A stretch of DNA of 64,000 nt, taken from Gordonia desulfuricans NBRC 100010. Lineage in GTDB: Bacteria; Actinomycetota; Actinomycetes; Mycobacteriales; Mycobacteriaceae. The DNA is taken from the NCBI RefSeq assembly GCF_001485495.1, contig NZ_BCNF01000008.1:1-64000 (forward strand). The letters run 5' to 3'. Below, in pieces: positions 45,663 through 54,622 of this stretch. A model generated the notes under the pieces. That model was not told where the DNA came from. It saw only the letters and a list, made by a program, of their open reading frames with translations, and ran no database searches. Position 1 is the stretch's first letter. Each line of letters opens with the position of its first letter. The position numbers and the translations under genes are program-made.

Positions 45663-46475
45663 ATGGCAGTCCCCGCACCGTCCGCCTCCGCCCGCGCCGT
45701 CGTCACCGGAGCCTCCTCCGGGATCGGTATGGCCCTGGCCCGGACCCTCGCCCGCCGCGGCCATTCCCTCATCCTGGTCGCCCGCCGCGGCGAGATCCTC
45801 GAGGAACTCGCCGAGGAGCTGCGCACCGAGCTGCATGTCGTCGTCGAGGTACGGCCCACCGACCTCGCGGACCCGACGGCGGTGGCGGTTCTCGCCGCCG
45901 AACTCGCCGGACGCGAGATCTCGATCCTGGCCAACAACGCCGGCATCGCCACCTTCGGCCCGGTCGCCGAGCTCGACGCCGACTACGAGCGCGCCCAGGT
46001 CCTGTTGAACGTCAACGCCGTTCACGACCTCACCCTGGCCGTGCTGCCACAGATGGTGGCCCGGCGCGCCGGCGGCATCCTGATGGTGGGATCGGCGGCG
46101 GGCAATATGCCGATCCCCAACAACGCCACCTACGCGGCGAGCAAGGCGTTCGTGAACACCTTCAGCGAGTCACTGCGCGGCGAGGTGTCGGGGCAGGGCG
46201 TGCACGTCACACTGCTCGCGCCGGGGCCGGTGCGCACGCACACGCCGTCGGCCGAGGAGGCCTCGATCGTCGACAAGCTCGTCCCCGACTTCCTCTGGCA
46301 CTCCAGCGACAAGGTCGCCGAGATGAGCCTGGATGCGTTGGAGCACAACAAGATGCGTGTGGTGCCAGGCACGTTGTCGAAGGCGATGTCGGTGGCCGGC
46401 GGCTACAGTCCGCGCGCGGTGGTCGCCCCCATCGTCGGCACCTTCTACCGCAAGCTCGGCGACGGCGAGCAGTAG
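45663..46475 (+). CDS. cmrA: mycolate reductase, SDR family (CmrA)
   Basis: About 270 residues. A short-chain dehydrogenase with N-terminal VVTGASSGIGMALARTL (TGxxxGIG), NNAGIATFGP, the catalytic Ser in MVGSAAG and catalytic YAASK. The C-terminal block NKMRVVPGTLSKAMSVAGGY and APIVGTFYRKLG matches, as I recall, M. tuberculosis CmrA (Rv2509). CmrA reduces 3-oxo-mycolate to the mature hydroxy mycolic acid after Pks13 condensation, so its presence marks a mycolate producer. The start at 45663 (MAVPAPS) aligns with the mycobacterial start and has a leaderless -10. It is convergent with the HerA-like ATPase gene, as Rv2509/Rv2510c. Confidence 0.94.
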   Translation: MAVPAPSASARAVVTGASSGIGMALARTLARRGHSLILVARRGEILEELAEELRTELHVVVEVRPTDLADPTAVAVLAAELAGREISILANNAGIATFGPVAELDADYERAQVLLNVNAVHDLTLAVLPQMVARRAGGILMVGSAAGNMPIPNNATYAASKAFVNTFSESLRGEVSGQGVHVTLLAPGPVRTHTPSAEEASIVDKLVPDFLWHSSDKVAEMSLDALEHNKMRVVPGTLSKAMSVAGGYSPRAVVAPIVGTFYRKLGDGEQ

Positions 46476-46514
46476 CCGGGCACCCGCCCGCCCGGGCTGT
46501 CCGCCCCGGCGGGC

Positions 46515-46534
46515 GCCGACGCCTCAGCGTCGGC
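46515..46534. terminator. possible bidirectional terminator between cmrA and the HerA-like gene
   Basis: An 8-bp perfect stem (GCCGACGC/GCGTCGGC, loop CTCA) in the 62-bp convergent gap. Short and without a U-tract, so moderate support. Confidence 0.4.
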
Positions 46535-46537
46535 ACC

Positions 46538-48112
46538 TCAGCGCCGGCGCCGGCCGGTACCGAAGATCGCGCGGCTGAACTCACGGCCCGCGGCGGTTGC
46601 CGCCGACTTCAGGAAGTTCTGCATCGGCTTGCTGGTGAGCACCTCGGTCAGGATGCCCGGCTCCTCCGGCACCGGCTTCGGGGCCGGTGCAGACTTCGGA
46701 GTCGGGGCCGGGGTCGGGGCCGGAACGGGCGCCGGTGCGTCGGGCGACTCCCCCGGTGCAAGGGTCTTGGCGGCGAGCTTCTCGTAGGCCGATTCCCGGT
46801 CGATCGACTGGCCGTACTCGGCATAGAGCGGGCTCGCCGTGGCCGCGGCGGTGATGCCCTCGGCCCCGACCGCCTGCATCGACGACCGCGGCGGGCGGAT
46901 CACCGTCCACGCCACCGGTGTGGGCGCACCCCTCTCCGAGAGCACCGTCACCACCGCCTCGCCGGTACCGAGCGCGGTGAGTGTCTGGTCGAGCTTGTAC
47001 ACATCGGAGACCGGATAGGTCTTGACCGTCTTGGCCAGGGCCTTCTGGTCGTCGGGGGTGAAGGCGCGCAATGCGTGCTGAATCCGTGAACCCAGCTGGG
47101 AGAGCACGTCGTTGGGGATGTCGGTGGGCAGCTGTGAGCAGAAGAACACGCCGACGCCCTTGGACCGGATGAGCTTGACGGTCTGCACCACCTGCTCTTT
47201 GAACGCCTTGGACGCGTCGGCGAACAGCAGATGCGACTCGTCGAAGATGAACACCAGCTTGGGCTTGTCGAGGTCGCCGACCTCGGGCAGGAACTCGAAC
47301 AGGTCGGCCAGGATCCACATCAGGAACGTGGAGAACAGGGCCGGGCGGGTGGCCTGCGCGCCGAGTTCGAACAGGGTGATCACGCCGCGGCCGTCGGCGG
47401 CGAGGCGCAGCAGATCGGTCGGCTCGATCTCCGGCTCACCGAAGAAGGTGTCACCGCCGTCGGCGGCCAGGTTGGTCAGCGCCCGCAGGATCACCCCGGC
47501 GGTCTGGGTGGAGACCCCGCCGATCGCCTTGAGTTCGGGTTTGCCCTCGTCACCGGTCAGGTAGGCGATCACCGCCCGCAGGTCCTTGAGGTCGAGCAGC
47601 GGCAGACCGCGCTGGTCGGCCCAGTGGAAGATCAGGCCGAGCACCGACTCCTGGGTCTCGTTGAGTCCGAGCACCTTTGCCAGCAGGATCGGCCCGAACG
47701 AGGTGATCGTGGCGCGGATCGGTACGCCGATCCCGGAATCACCGAGCGAGACGAACTCCACCGGGTGGGCGGTGGGCTGCCAGTCGTCGCCGGTCTGCCC
47801 GGCACGTTCGGTGATCTTGTCGTTGGACTCACCGGGATTGCTCAGCCCGGACAGATCGCCCTTGATGTCGGCCATGATCACCGGCACGCCGTTGGCGGAG
47901 AGCTGTTCGGCGATCAGCTGCAGGGTCTTGGTCTTGCCGGTGCCGGTGGCCCCGGCGACCAGCCCGTGCCGGTTCATCATCGACAGCGGAATCCGCACCC
48001 GCGCATCGGCACTGACCTGGCCGTCCACCGACACCGAGCCGAGTTCGAGCGCGGTCGAGGAGAAGGCATAACCGGCCGCGATCGTCGCGGCCGCCTGAGC
48101 GGGATCGGTCAC
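46538..48112 (-). CDS. HerA-like P-loop ATPase, DUF853 (Rv2510c-like)
   Basis: About 524 residues. Walker A GLVAGATGTGKTKTLQL lies near residue 55, Walker B LVFIFDESHLLF near 285, and GVFFCSQLPTDIPNDVL near 325, followed by a conserved TPDDQKALAKTVKTY. It belongs to the DUF853/HerA-FtsK superfamily of DNA-dependent motor ATPases. The C-terminal 90 residues contain a Pro/Ala linker and a short conserved tail. The start is GTG at 48110-48112 with GGAAGGA upstream; the ATG at 48175 would add a Pro/Arg tail without support. Divergent from orn (134-bp gap), as Rv2510c/Rv2511. Physiological role unknown in actinobacteria. Confidence 0.85.
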   Translation of the reverse strand: MTDPAQAAATIAAGYAFSSTALELGSVSVDGQVSADARVRIPLSMMNRHGLVAGATGTGKTKTLQLIAEQLSANGVPVIMADIKGDLSGLSNPGESNDKITERAGQTGDDWQPTAHPVEFVSLGDSGIGVPIRATITSFGPILLAKVLGLNETQESVLGLIFHWADQRGLPLLDLKDLRAVIAYLTGDEGKPELKAIGGVSTQTAGVILRALTNLAADGGDTFFGEPEIEPTDLLRLAADGRGVITLFELGAQATRPALFSTFLMWILADLFEFLPEVGDLDKPKLVFIFDESHLLFADASKAFKEQVVQTVKLIRSKGVGVFFCSQLPTDIPNDVLSQLGSRIQHALRAFTPDDQKALAKTVKTYPVSDVYKLDQTLTALGTGEAVVTVLSERGAPTPVAWTVIRPPRSSMQAVGAEGITAAATASPLYAEYGQSIDRESAYEKLAAKTLAPGESPDAPAPVPAPTPAPTPKSAPAPKPVPEEPGILTEVLTSKPMQNFLKSAATAAGREFSRAIFGTGRRRR

Positions 48113-48233
48113 TGCGGCGGTTCCTTCCGTCGGGTGGGGTGGCCGGTATGTGACCGGCGGGCGCCGCCCGGTCACGAATGCACCCGATCACGATAGCCGC
48201 CCGACTTCGCCGGGGGTGGGACCTGCGGTTGGC

Positions 48234-48239
48234 TAGAGT
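48234..48239 (+). promoter_or_regulatory. -10 box of orn
   Basis: TAGAGT lies 6 nt before GTG 48246, and no Shine-Dalgarno sequence is present, so orn mRNA is probably leaderless. Confidence 0.5.
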
Positions 48240-48245
48240 TGACGG

Positions 48246-48845
48246 GTGCAGGACAAACTGGTGTGGATCGACTGTGAGATGACCGGACTCCGCCTGGAGT
48301 CGGACAAATTGATCGAGATCGCGGCGTTGGTGACCGACAGTGAGCTCAACATCCTCGGCGAGGGTGTCGACGTCGTCATCCATGCCGACGACGATGCGCT
48401 GGCCGCGATGCCCGACGTGGTGCAGAAGATGCATGCGAACTCCGGGCTCACCGAGGAGGTCCGACGCTCCACGGTGACCCTCGACGAGGCGCAGAAGCTG
48501 GTGCTGGACTATCTGCGCAAGCACATCCCGAGTGCCGGGACGGTGCCGTTGGCGGGCAACTCCATCGCCACCGACCGCGGGTTCATCAGCCGGGACATGC
48601 CCGAGCTCGACGCCTTCCTGCACTACCGCATGGTCGACGTCAGCTCGATCAAGGAGCTGTGCCGGCGCTGGTACCCCAAGATCTACTTCGGACAGCCGGA
48701 GAAGGGACTCGCCCACCGGGCGCTCGCCGACATCCGGGAGTCCATCCGGGAACTCAAGTACTACCGGGCCGCGGCGTTCGTCCCGGCCCCCGGACCCGAC
48801 GCCGATGCGCTGACCCAGATCACCACCGACCTCGGACCGGCCTGA
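48246..48845 (+). CDS. orn: oligoribonuclease
   Basis: A 199-residue DEDDh-type 3'-5' exoribonuclease that clears 2-5 nt RNAs (nanoRNAs, pGpG). Exo[11 protein letters not shown] has the Asp and Glu, Exo[16 protein letters not shown] the Asp, and Exo[14 protein letters not shown] the His and Asp. All catalytic residues are present. The start is GTG, leaderless. Downstream is tRNA-His, as in mycobacteria (Rv2511 then hisT). Confidence 0.96.
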   Translation: MQDKLVWIDCEMTGLRLESDKLIEIAALVTDSELNILGEGVDVVIHADDDALAAMPDVVQKMHANSGLTEEVRRSTVTLDEAQKLVLDYLRKHIPSAGTVPLAGNSIATDRGFISRDMPELDAFLHYRMVDVSSIKELCRRWYPKIYFGQPEKGLAHRALADIRESIRELKYYRAAAFVPAPGPDADALTQITTDLGPA

Positions 48846-48865
48846 AACCGCTGGTAGAGAGGCGA

Positions 48866-48896
48866 TTGGCGTTTTATGTCATCCATTCGCTAGAGT
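48866..48896 (+). promoter_or_regulatory. tRNA-His promoter
   Basis: TTGGCG (48866-48871) and TAGAGT (48891-48896) are 19 bp apart, 50 nt upstream of the tRNA. The -10 resembles that of orn. Confidence 0.5.
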
Positions 48897-48946
48897 ATGT
48901 TCCTGGCTCTGGAACCCGGTGAAAACCCCGGGCCCCAGATGCCGAT

Positions 48947-49020
48947 GGTGAGTGTAGTTCAGTTGGTAGAGCACCAGGTTGTGATCCTGGCTGTCGCGGG
49001 TTCGAGTCCCGTCACTCACC
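48947..49020 (+). tRNA. tRNA-His (anticodon GTG)
   Basis: The acceptor strand GTGAGTG (48948-48954) pairs with CACTCAC (49013-49019). The extra G at 48947 faces C at 49020, the G-1:C73 pair unique to tRNA-His. Anticodon GTG at 48981-48983; T-loop TTCGAGT. CCA is not encoded. Confidence 0.95.
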
Positions 49021-49026
49021 CCGAAC

Positions 49027-49058
49027 AAGTGGGAGGCCCCGAACGGGGCCTCCCACTT
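49027..49058 (+). terminator. terminator of tRNA-His
   Basis: A perfect 15-bp stem (49027-49041 with 49044-49058) closed by a tight GAAC turn, 7 nt after the tRNA. The region 49059-49386 that follows (328 bp) contains no gene I can support. Confidence 0.8.
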
Positions 49059-49386
49059 CGGGTTTCGGCACCTGTTCGCCGAGGCGATCACTTCCCCCGC
49101 ATCCCGCACCGGATCGCCGTCGATCCGGCCCGGCGAGACCCGATGACGAGTCACGGCGACACGAGTCCGTGTGCCGGGGCCACCGCCCCATCCCCGCGAC
49201 CCACCCCCCGCGACCCACTCCCGCGACCACCGACCGCTCAGCGGGCCGTCAGCGGCCGCGGGACACGTATCCGGGTTCGCGGGCGCCCGAGTCGATACGG
49301 CGGCGTTCGAGCGCGTTCCAGAGCGTTCCAGGGCGCGCTCCGGCCCCCTGGAACCATCTGCGCGACGATGCGGCACAGTATCGGAC

Positions 49387-50295
49387 ATGACTGCCCCAGA
49401 CCGATCCGGCACCGGCTCGTTCACGGTCGCGTCGTTCAACGTCAACGGCATCCGGGCGGCGCGGCGTCGTGGCTTCGACGAGTGGCTGGCCACGCGGGGC
49501 CCCGACGTGGTGGCGCTGCAGGAACTGCGGTGTCCGGCCACCGAGGTCGGCGAGTTCGACGGGTACTCGGCCGCGGTGGACGTCGGCTCGGTGCCCGGCC
49601 GCAACGGCGTGGCGCTGCTCACGCGACGGCCGCCGGTCGCCGTGCGCACCTGGGTGAGTCATCCGCCTCGGGCCCGCGGCCTCGGCGAGTTCGCCGCGCA
49701 CGGGCGCTACATCGAGGCCGATCTGGCCGACCGGCCGCTCACGGTGGCCTCCCTGTATCTGCCGAAGGGCGGCCTACCCGCGCACCTGCAACGGCCCGGA
49801 TCGATGCGGGAGGCGCCCGACGGGGGCGCCAGATACGAACGCAAACGACGCTTCCTGGATGCCTTCACCCGGGAGGTCAATCGCAATCGCCTCGCCGCGG
49901 CCCGGGCGGGCCGCGAGTTCCTGCTGGTCGGCGACCTCAACGTCGCACACACCCGGCACGACGTCACCAACTGGCGGCCGGCACAGAAGATGGACGGATT
50001 CCTCCCCGAGCACCGCGAGTGGTTCGACACCGTGCTGGGCAGCCGCAGGCTCGTCGACGTGGTCCGGCAGACCCACGGCGAGCGCCCCGGTCCCCTGACG
50101 TGGTGGAGCTGGGCCGGACAGTCGTTCACCAAGGACGTGGGTTGGCGCGTCGACCATCAGCTCGCCACCCCCGGTCTCGCACGCCTGGCCGTCGACGTCA
50201 CCGTCGACAAAGAGGCCGCACCGGATGAACGCCTCTCCGACCACGCACCCCTCGTCGTCACCTACCGCGAGCTGCTCCCCCAGACGCTCACCTGA
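49387..50295 (+). CDS. xth: exodeoxyribonuclease III / AP endonuclease
   Basis: A 302-residue EEP-fold nuclease for base-excision repair. N-terminal VASFNVNGIRAARRRGFDEWL has the metal-binding Asn, ALQELRC the Glu, GDLNVAHTRHDVTNW the central Asp-x-Asn, and VDHQLATPGL and LSDHAPLVV the C-terminal Asp-His pair. The ATG at 49387 follows CAGTAT 5 nt upstream, compatible with a leaderless start. The open frame back to 49171 has no homology. It cleaves at abasic sites and removes 3' blocks. Confidence 0.93.
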   Translation: MTAPDRSGTGSFTVASFNVNGIRAARRRGFDEWLATRGPDVVALQELRCPATEVGEFDGYSAAVDVGSVPGRNGVALLTRRPPVAVRTWVSHPPRARGLGEFAAHGRYIEADLADRPLTVASLYLPKGGLPAHLQRPGSMREAPDGGARYERKRRFLDAFTREVNRNRLAAARAGREFLLVGDLNVAHTRHDVTNWRPAQKMDGFLPEHREWFDTVLGSRRLVDVVRQTHGERPGPLTWWSWAGQSFTKDVGWRVDHQLATPGLARLAVDVTVDKEAAPDERLSDHAPLVVTYRELLPQTLT

Positions 50296-50496
50296 CCGGG
50301 TTCCCGGTGTCGGCGGCGACGTGCGCTATGTCCGCCCCGTGCGGTGTCGGTGCCGGGATGTGGTGGCGGACAGACCACGGACTCGCCTGTCGGCGGGTGC
50401 CCGCCCCGGTCACCCGAGCGCAATCCTGCGAGACCGGTCACCACGACACGCAGACGATTCGTCGGTGTTCACCTTCGTCACCTACTCTCTCGGTCC

Positions 50497-50667
50497 ATGC
50501 TCGAGGAACTGAACAAGGCCGCCGAGAAGGTCGGTCTCCACGTCGCCCCCGGTAAGAAAAAAGACACCTACTCGGTCCGTAAGGCCAAGAGCGGCAAGCT
50601 GGTCGCGAAGAAGATCGACGCCGACGAGGTGGCGGCGATCATCAAGGACGCCAAGAAGAAGAAATAG
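50497..50667 (+). CDS. Lys-rich 56-residue protein
   Basis: ATG at 50497; the product starts MLEELNKAAEKVGL, has PGKKKDTYSVRKAKSG in the middle and ends DEVAAIIKDAKKKK. About 30 percent Lys, strongly basic, with a predicted helix at each end. It is unlike the Arg-rich coding style of its neighbours, which supports real selection on the protein. No clear Shine-Dalgarno sequence. A very strong hairpin follows 14 nt after the stop. Family not recognised; nucleic-acid binding is a guess from charge. Confidence 0.65.
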   Translation: MLEELNKAAEKVGLHVAPGKKKDTYSVRKAKSGKLVAKKIDADEVAAIIKDAKKKK

Positions 50668-50681
50668 TCGTTCCCACCCCG

Positions 50682-50741
50682 ACACAGACGACGCAGGGGC
50701 GCGACCGGAATTCTCCGGTCGCGCCCCTGCGTCGTCTGTGT
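50682..50741. terminator. 28-bp perfect hairpin, bidirectional terminator
   Basis: 50682-50709 is the exact reverse complement of 50714-50741, with loop ATTC. It lies between the convergent 56-aa gene and ldt1 (15 nt from each stop), so it can stop transcription in both directions. Confidence 0.9.
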
Positions 50742-50756
50742 CGGCGGCGTCGGTGA

Positions 50757-51971
50757 TCAGGCGTTGCCCTTGGACCACTTCTCCCACGGGATGTTCCAGT
50801 CACCGAGGCCGTCGGTGCCCGGCAGTTCCCCGCCGACGGTGTTCTTCACGACCACCGGGTCACCGCGCAGCGTGTTGTTCATGACCCACAACGCGTTCTC
50901 CGGGCTCAGGTTCAGACATCCGTGGCTGGTGTTGGTGTTGCCCTGCGCCCACACCGACCACGGGGCCGAGTGGAAGAAGATTCCGCTGTAGGACATGCGG
51001 GTCGCATAGTCGACCGGGGTGCGATATCCGTCGGCCGAACCGACCGGAACACCGTAGGTGGACGAGTCCATGATGATGTTGTCGTGCTTGTCCGACACCA
51101 GGTACACGCCGTTGTCGGTGGGCGTGGAGTCCTTGCCCATCGAGGTCGGCATGGTGCGGATGGTCTTGCCGTTCTGCACGAACGAGACCTGCTTGGTCTT
51201 GTCGTCGGCGGTGATGATCATCGAGCGACCCACCTTGAACGTCGACTTGACGTTCTCCTGTCCGAACAGGCCGTCACCGAGGTCGATGCCGTAGGTGTTC
51301 ACCGCGACGCTGACGGTGGTGCCCGGCTTCCAGTACTCCTTGGGGCGCCACCGCACCTCGGAGTCGCTGATCCAGTAGAAGGCACCCTCGGTGGGCGGGT
51401 TGGTGGTGATCTTGATGGCCTGCTGGGCGGCCTTGCGATCGGGGATCGACTCGTCGAACTTCACCGCCACGGGCTGCCCGACGCCGACGGTCTCACCGTT
51501 GCTGGGCGTGAGGTAGGCCTGGGTGAGGCTGTTGGGGGCTCGGGTGGTGAAGCTGACCTTCTTGGTGCTGGCGCCGCCGACACCGACCGCGTCGGCGGTC
51601 AGGGTGTAGGAGCGGTTGTAACCGAGCGCCTCGGCGCTGGTCCAGCTGGCACCGTCGTCGGACATGGTGCCGGTCAGCTGCGATCCGTCGGCCTTGTTGA
51701 TACGGACGTTGGTCAGCGCACCCTCGCTGGCGTTCACCGTGATCGGGGCGCCCGGCTGCACGCCGACGGCGTCGTCGACGAGCGGCTTCTCGCCCCATTC
51801 GGTGATGGTCAGGCCCGGCTTGAGCAGATCGTCGAAGAGCACCGAGCTCGAGACGTCGCTGGAATAGGAGGCTTCCTGCGAGCAGGAGGTGACCAGGGCG
51901 ACGACGGCCATCAAGACCCCGACGACCAACACCATCGACCGAGACCGATGCCGAGTCCGATTGCTCCCCAT
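50757..51971 (-). CDS. L,D-transpeptidase (LdtB/LdtMt2-like) lipoprotein
   Basis: 404 residues. An N-terminal hydrophobic segment ends in the lipobox VTSC at about residue 30, so the protein is a predicted lipoprotein facing the cell wall. Two Ig-like domains follow (about 40-250), then a YkuD catalytic domain (about 255-385). The catalytic residues lie in HSAPWSVWAQGNTNTSHGCLN, giving His...SHGC with the Cys nucleophile. Makes 3-3 crosslinks in peptidoglycan. The ATG at 51969-51971 opens with a basic n-region; the longer frame to 52349 is rejected. Positionally equals Rv2518c (LdtB). Confidence 0.94.
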   Translation of the reverse strand: MGSNRTRHRSRSMVLVVGVLMAVVALVTSCSQEASYSSDVSSSVLFDDLLKPGLTITEWGEKPLVDDAVGVQPGAPITVNASEGALTNVRINKADGSQLTGTMSDDGASWTSAEALGYNRSYTLTADAVGVGGASTKKVSFTTRAPNSLTQAYLTPSNGETVGVGQPVAVKFDESIPDRKAAQQAIKITTNPPTEGAFYWISDSEVRWRPKEYWKPGTTVSVAVNTYGIDLGDGLFGQENVKSTFKVGRSMIITADDKTKQVSFVQNGKTIRTMPTSMGKDSTPTDNGVYLVSDKHDNIIMDSSTYGVPVGSADGYRTPVDYATRMSYSGIFFHSAPWSVWAQGNTNTSHGCLNLSPENALWVMNNTLRGDPVVVKNTVGGELPGTDGLGDWNIPWEKWSKGNA

Positions 51972-52141
51972 GTCACTCCAAAACCTCACGGGGCCACCAC
52001 TGTCTGGCCCACAACTGACCTGCTGCCTCGCACCCAGAGTGTACGAGAACTCGGGAATGCCCGAGTCGGTCGGCCGCATGACATCCGGGGTCCGCGCCGG
52101 GGGTCCGGCGCGGATGAGATGACGTGAGCCGACATGAATGA

Positions 52142-52164
52142 ACGCCCCGTGCACAGCGGGGCGT
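52142..52164 (-). terminator. hairpin downstream of the membrane protein gene
   Basis: A perfect 8-bp stem ACGCCCCG/CGGGGCGT with a 7-nt loop, followed in the minus direction by TTCATT. It separates the membrane protein gene from ldt1. Confidence 0.55.
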
Positions 52165-52227
52165 CCATGCCTGCCGACGATGCTACCAGGAGATTTCGCA
52201 GAACCAGTCCGACATACCGGGCGATGT

Positions 52228-52836
52228 CTAGTGCGGCGTCGGGGTGTCGGTCGGGCCTCCGGTGGCCGGGGCGGGCGCATCGGCCCCCTTCGCGGGCCGG
52301 CGACGCATCTGGAATCCGACGAGCGTGATGGCCGCGAAGACCACCGCACCGATGATCACGCCGATCAGCGTCGCCCCGCGGAATCCGGGCGCCTGGACAT
52401 CGAGAATCCGTTCACCGGCGTGCGCCCCGTTACCCGCGCCGAGCACGATCCCCAGGGTCAGCAGGTTGGGGATCGACACGACGATGGCCAGGATCAGGAA
52501 CGCCGGGACGAAGAACTTGCGCCGCGACCAGCGTCGGGCACCGAACGCCAGGAACAGGAACAGCAGCGTCACCAGGGTGCACACCAGACCGAATCCGAGG
52601 CCGGTGAGAATCCCCTGCCCCATGCTCTCGGCGGCCATGTTGCCCACCCGCTGCGCCCACCATCGCGGCAGGAACGCGGCCAGGATGAAGTAGGCCGCGA
52701 CGACCACCGCGATGAGGATGACCGTCCAGACCGTCTTCTTGGCCCACGACGGCCAGCCGGTCTGGACCTTCGCCGGCGACGACGATGGCGGCGGCGGTGG
52801 TGGCGGTGTTGACCCTGCCTTGTCGAGAGCTCCCAT
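52228..52836 (-). CDS. membrane protein of unknown function, four helices
   Basis: 202 residues. A Pro/Ser-rich cytoplasmic N-terminus (run of seven Pro near residue 11) is followed by four hydrophobic helices at about 35-57, 75-98, 110-135 and 152-176, and a Pro/Ala-rich C-terminal tail. No catalytic motif or known domain recognised. It is transcribed on the minus strand between tRNA-Lys and ldt1, with its own terminator. Possibly envelope-related from context, but function unknown. Confidence 0.75.
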   Translation of the reverse strand: MGALDKAGSTPPPPPPPSSSPAKVQTGWPSWAKKTVWTVILIAVVVAAYFILAAFLPRWWAQRVGNMAAESMGQGILTGLGFGLVCTLVTLLFLFLAFGARRWSRRKFFVPAFLILAIVVSIPNLLTLGIVLGAGNGAHAGERILDVQAPGFRGATLIGVIIGAVVFAAITLVGFQMRRRPAKGADAPAPATGGPTDTPTPH

Positions 52837-53182
52837 GGTTGTCCATCCTTGTCAGCCGCGACCGTTTACGCCACTGCGCGCGCCGGTGATGCCCGTTTCG
52901 GTCTGTCTGCTTCGGTCTGCCCGGTACCGCCGCCGGAGGCGGCGACGTCGGACCGGCCGCCCTTCGATGGTCGGTGCGGGTCCGAACGCGGGACCGCCCG
53001 GGTCTCAGCCGTCCCGCGCGGCGTCGTCGCGCACGGGTCGAGAACTCCGGCGAGTTCGCAAGGCCGAGACGAGGATCGATCCACCGGAGCCGTCGCGCCG
53101 CCCGGCTCCCCCACTCCGTTGCCGTCACCCCGATGCCGTCACCCGACACCGATCCGACGGACACCGGTACCCGAGTACGAGA
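52837..53182. other. intergenic region between the membrane protein gene and tRNA-Lys
   Basis: Together with the terminator at 53183-53220 this makes a 392-bp non-coding gap before tRNA-Lys. Arg/Pro-rich ORFs here have no ribosome sites or family resemblance. Confidence 0.5.
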
Positions 53183-53220
53183 AAACCCCCGCCGCCGGTG
53201 ATTTCCGGTGGCGGGGGTTT
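53183..53220 (-). terminator. terminator of tRNA-Lys
   Basis: A 16-bp stem with one G-T type mismatch (53183-53198 with 53205-53220), ending in TTT on the minus strand, 8 nt after the tRNA. Confidence 0.8.
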
Positions 53221-53228
53221 CCCGTCGG

Positions 53229-53301
<73 letters not shown>

Positions 53302-53416
53302 TTGGCCTTGGCTCCGCGTTCCGCTCCTTGAGCCGAAGAGAACATTACATGACAGTTTGCCGAGATATGAAATCGCCTGGTCAGGACGGGTTTTGGGCGC
53401 AATCCGCGGTGTTGGC

Positions 53417-54622
53417 TCAGGCGTTGCCCTTCGACCAGACCGACCACGGGACGTTCCAGTCACCGAGTCCGTCATCCCCCGGCAAGGTGGGTCCGACGGC
53501 GTTCTCGACGGTGACGATGTCGCCACGCTTGGCGTGCTGGAGGAACCATTCGGCGTTCTCCGGGCTCACGTTGAGGCAGCCGTTGCTGACGTCGTCGACC
53601 CCCTGATCACCCAGTGACCAGGGCGCGGAGTGCACATAGATGCCGCTGTAGGAGATCCGGGTGGCGTCATAGACCACCTCGCGATAGCCGCCGGCCGAAT
53701 TCACCGGGACACCATAGGTCGATGAGTCCATGATCACACTCGGCTCCCGCTCGGCCACGATGTAGGTGCCGTTGTTGGTGGGGGTCGAGTCCTTGCCCAT
53801 CGAGGTCGGCATGGTCTTCACCACCTTGCCGTTGACTGTGATGGTGATCATGTGGGTCTTGTCGTCGGCGGCCGCGACAAAGCTGCGACCCACCGTGAAG
53901 TGCGTGTTCAGTGTGTTGTCGCCGTACACGCCGTCACCGAGGTCGATGCCTTTTGTGTTCACCTTCACACTCACCTTGGTGCCGGGCTTCCAGAAGTGTT
54001 CCGGACGCCACCGCACCATCGAGTCGTTGACCCAGTAGAACGCCCCCTGCACCGGCGGATCGGTGGTGACGGTGATCGCCTGCTGCGCGTTCTTCTTGTC
54101 GGTGATCGGCTGATCGAAGTTGATCATCACCGGCTGCCCGACGCCGACGGTCTCGCCGTCGTCGGTGACGCTGGTCGCACTCGCCGTCGAATCCGCCGAG
54201 GCCGTGGAGAACCCGAGTTTGCGTGCGCCGGTCCCCTGCACACCGTCGGCCGCGGCGGTCAGCGTGTAGTGCGTGCCGAAGTCGAGTCCGTCGGTGGCGG
54301 TCCACGTGGAGCCGTCGGACGACATCGAGCCCGCGACCGGACCGTCGGGCCCGGTGACGGTCACCGACGTCAGGCCGCCCTCGTGAGCGGTCACCGTCAG
54401 CGGCGCACCGGGCATCACACCCACCGCATCGTCGCGGACCGGACGGTTGCCCCACCCGGTCACATCGATCGTCGGTTGCCCCAGAGAACTCAGCGCCGGC
54501 ACGTCACCCACCGTGTCCGGATACGACGACGACGCCGTGCAACCTGGCATAACGGTCACAGCGGCGCCGACGGTGAGTAGGAGGAGCGCGTTTCGGGCAC
54601 GATGGCCCCGCGCGGGGATCAC
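53417..54622 (-). CDS. L,D-transpeptidase paralogue with altered catalytic motif, lipoprotein
   Basis: 401 residues, collinear with the other LdtB-like protein: lipobox VMPGC near residue 27, two Ig-like domains, YkuD domain. The catalytic stretch reads HSAPWSLGDQGVDDVSNGCLN; the nucleophilic Cys and upstream His are kept, but the His of the canonical [S/T]HGC motif is Asn (codon aac). The start GTG (54620-54622) overlaps the stop of the DUF3618 gene by 4 bp (GTGA). Either a specialised or a less active paralogue of ldt1, separated from it by tRNA-Lys and a membrane protein. Confidence 0.88.
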   Translation of the reverse strand: MIPARGHRARNALLLLTVGAAVTVMPGCTASSSYPDTVGDVPALSSLGQPTIDVTGWGNRPVRDDAVGVMPGAPLTVTAHEGGLTSVTVTGPDGPVAGSMSSDGSTWTATDGLDFGTHYTLTAAADGVQGTGARKLGFSTASADSTASATSVTDDGETVGVGQPVMINFDQPITDKKNAQQAITVTTDPPVQGAFYWVNDSMVRWRPEHFWKPGTKVSVKVNTKGIDLGDGVYGDNTLNTHFTVGRSFVAAADDKTHMITITVNGKVVKTMPTSMGKDSTPTNNGTYIVAEREPSVIMDSSTYGVPVNSAGGYREVVYDATRISYSGIYVHSAPWSLGDQGVDDVSNGCLNVSPENAEWFLQHAKRGDIVTVENAVGPTLPGDDGLGDWNVPWSVWSKGNA

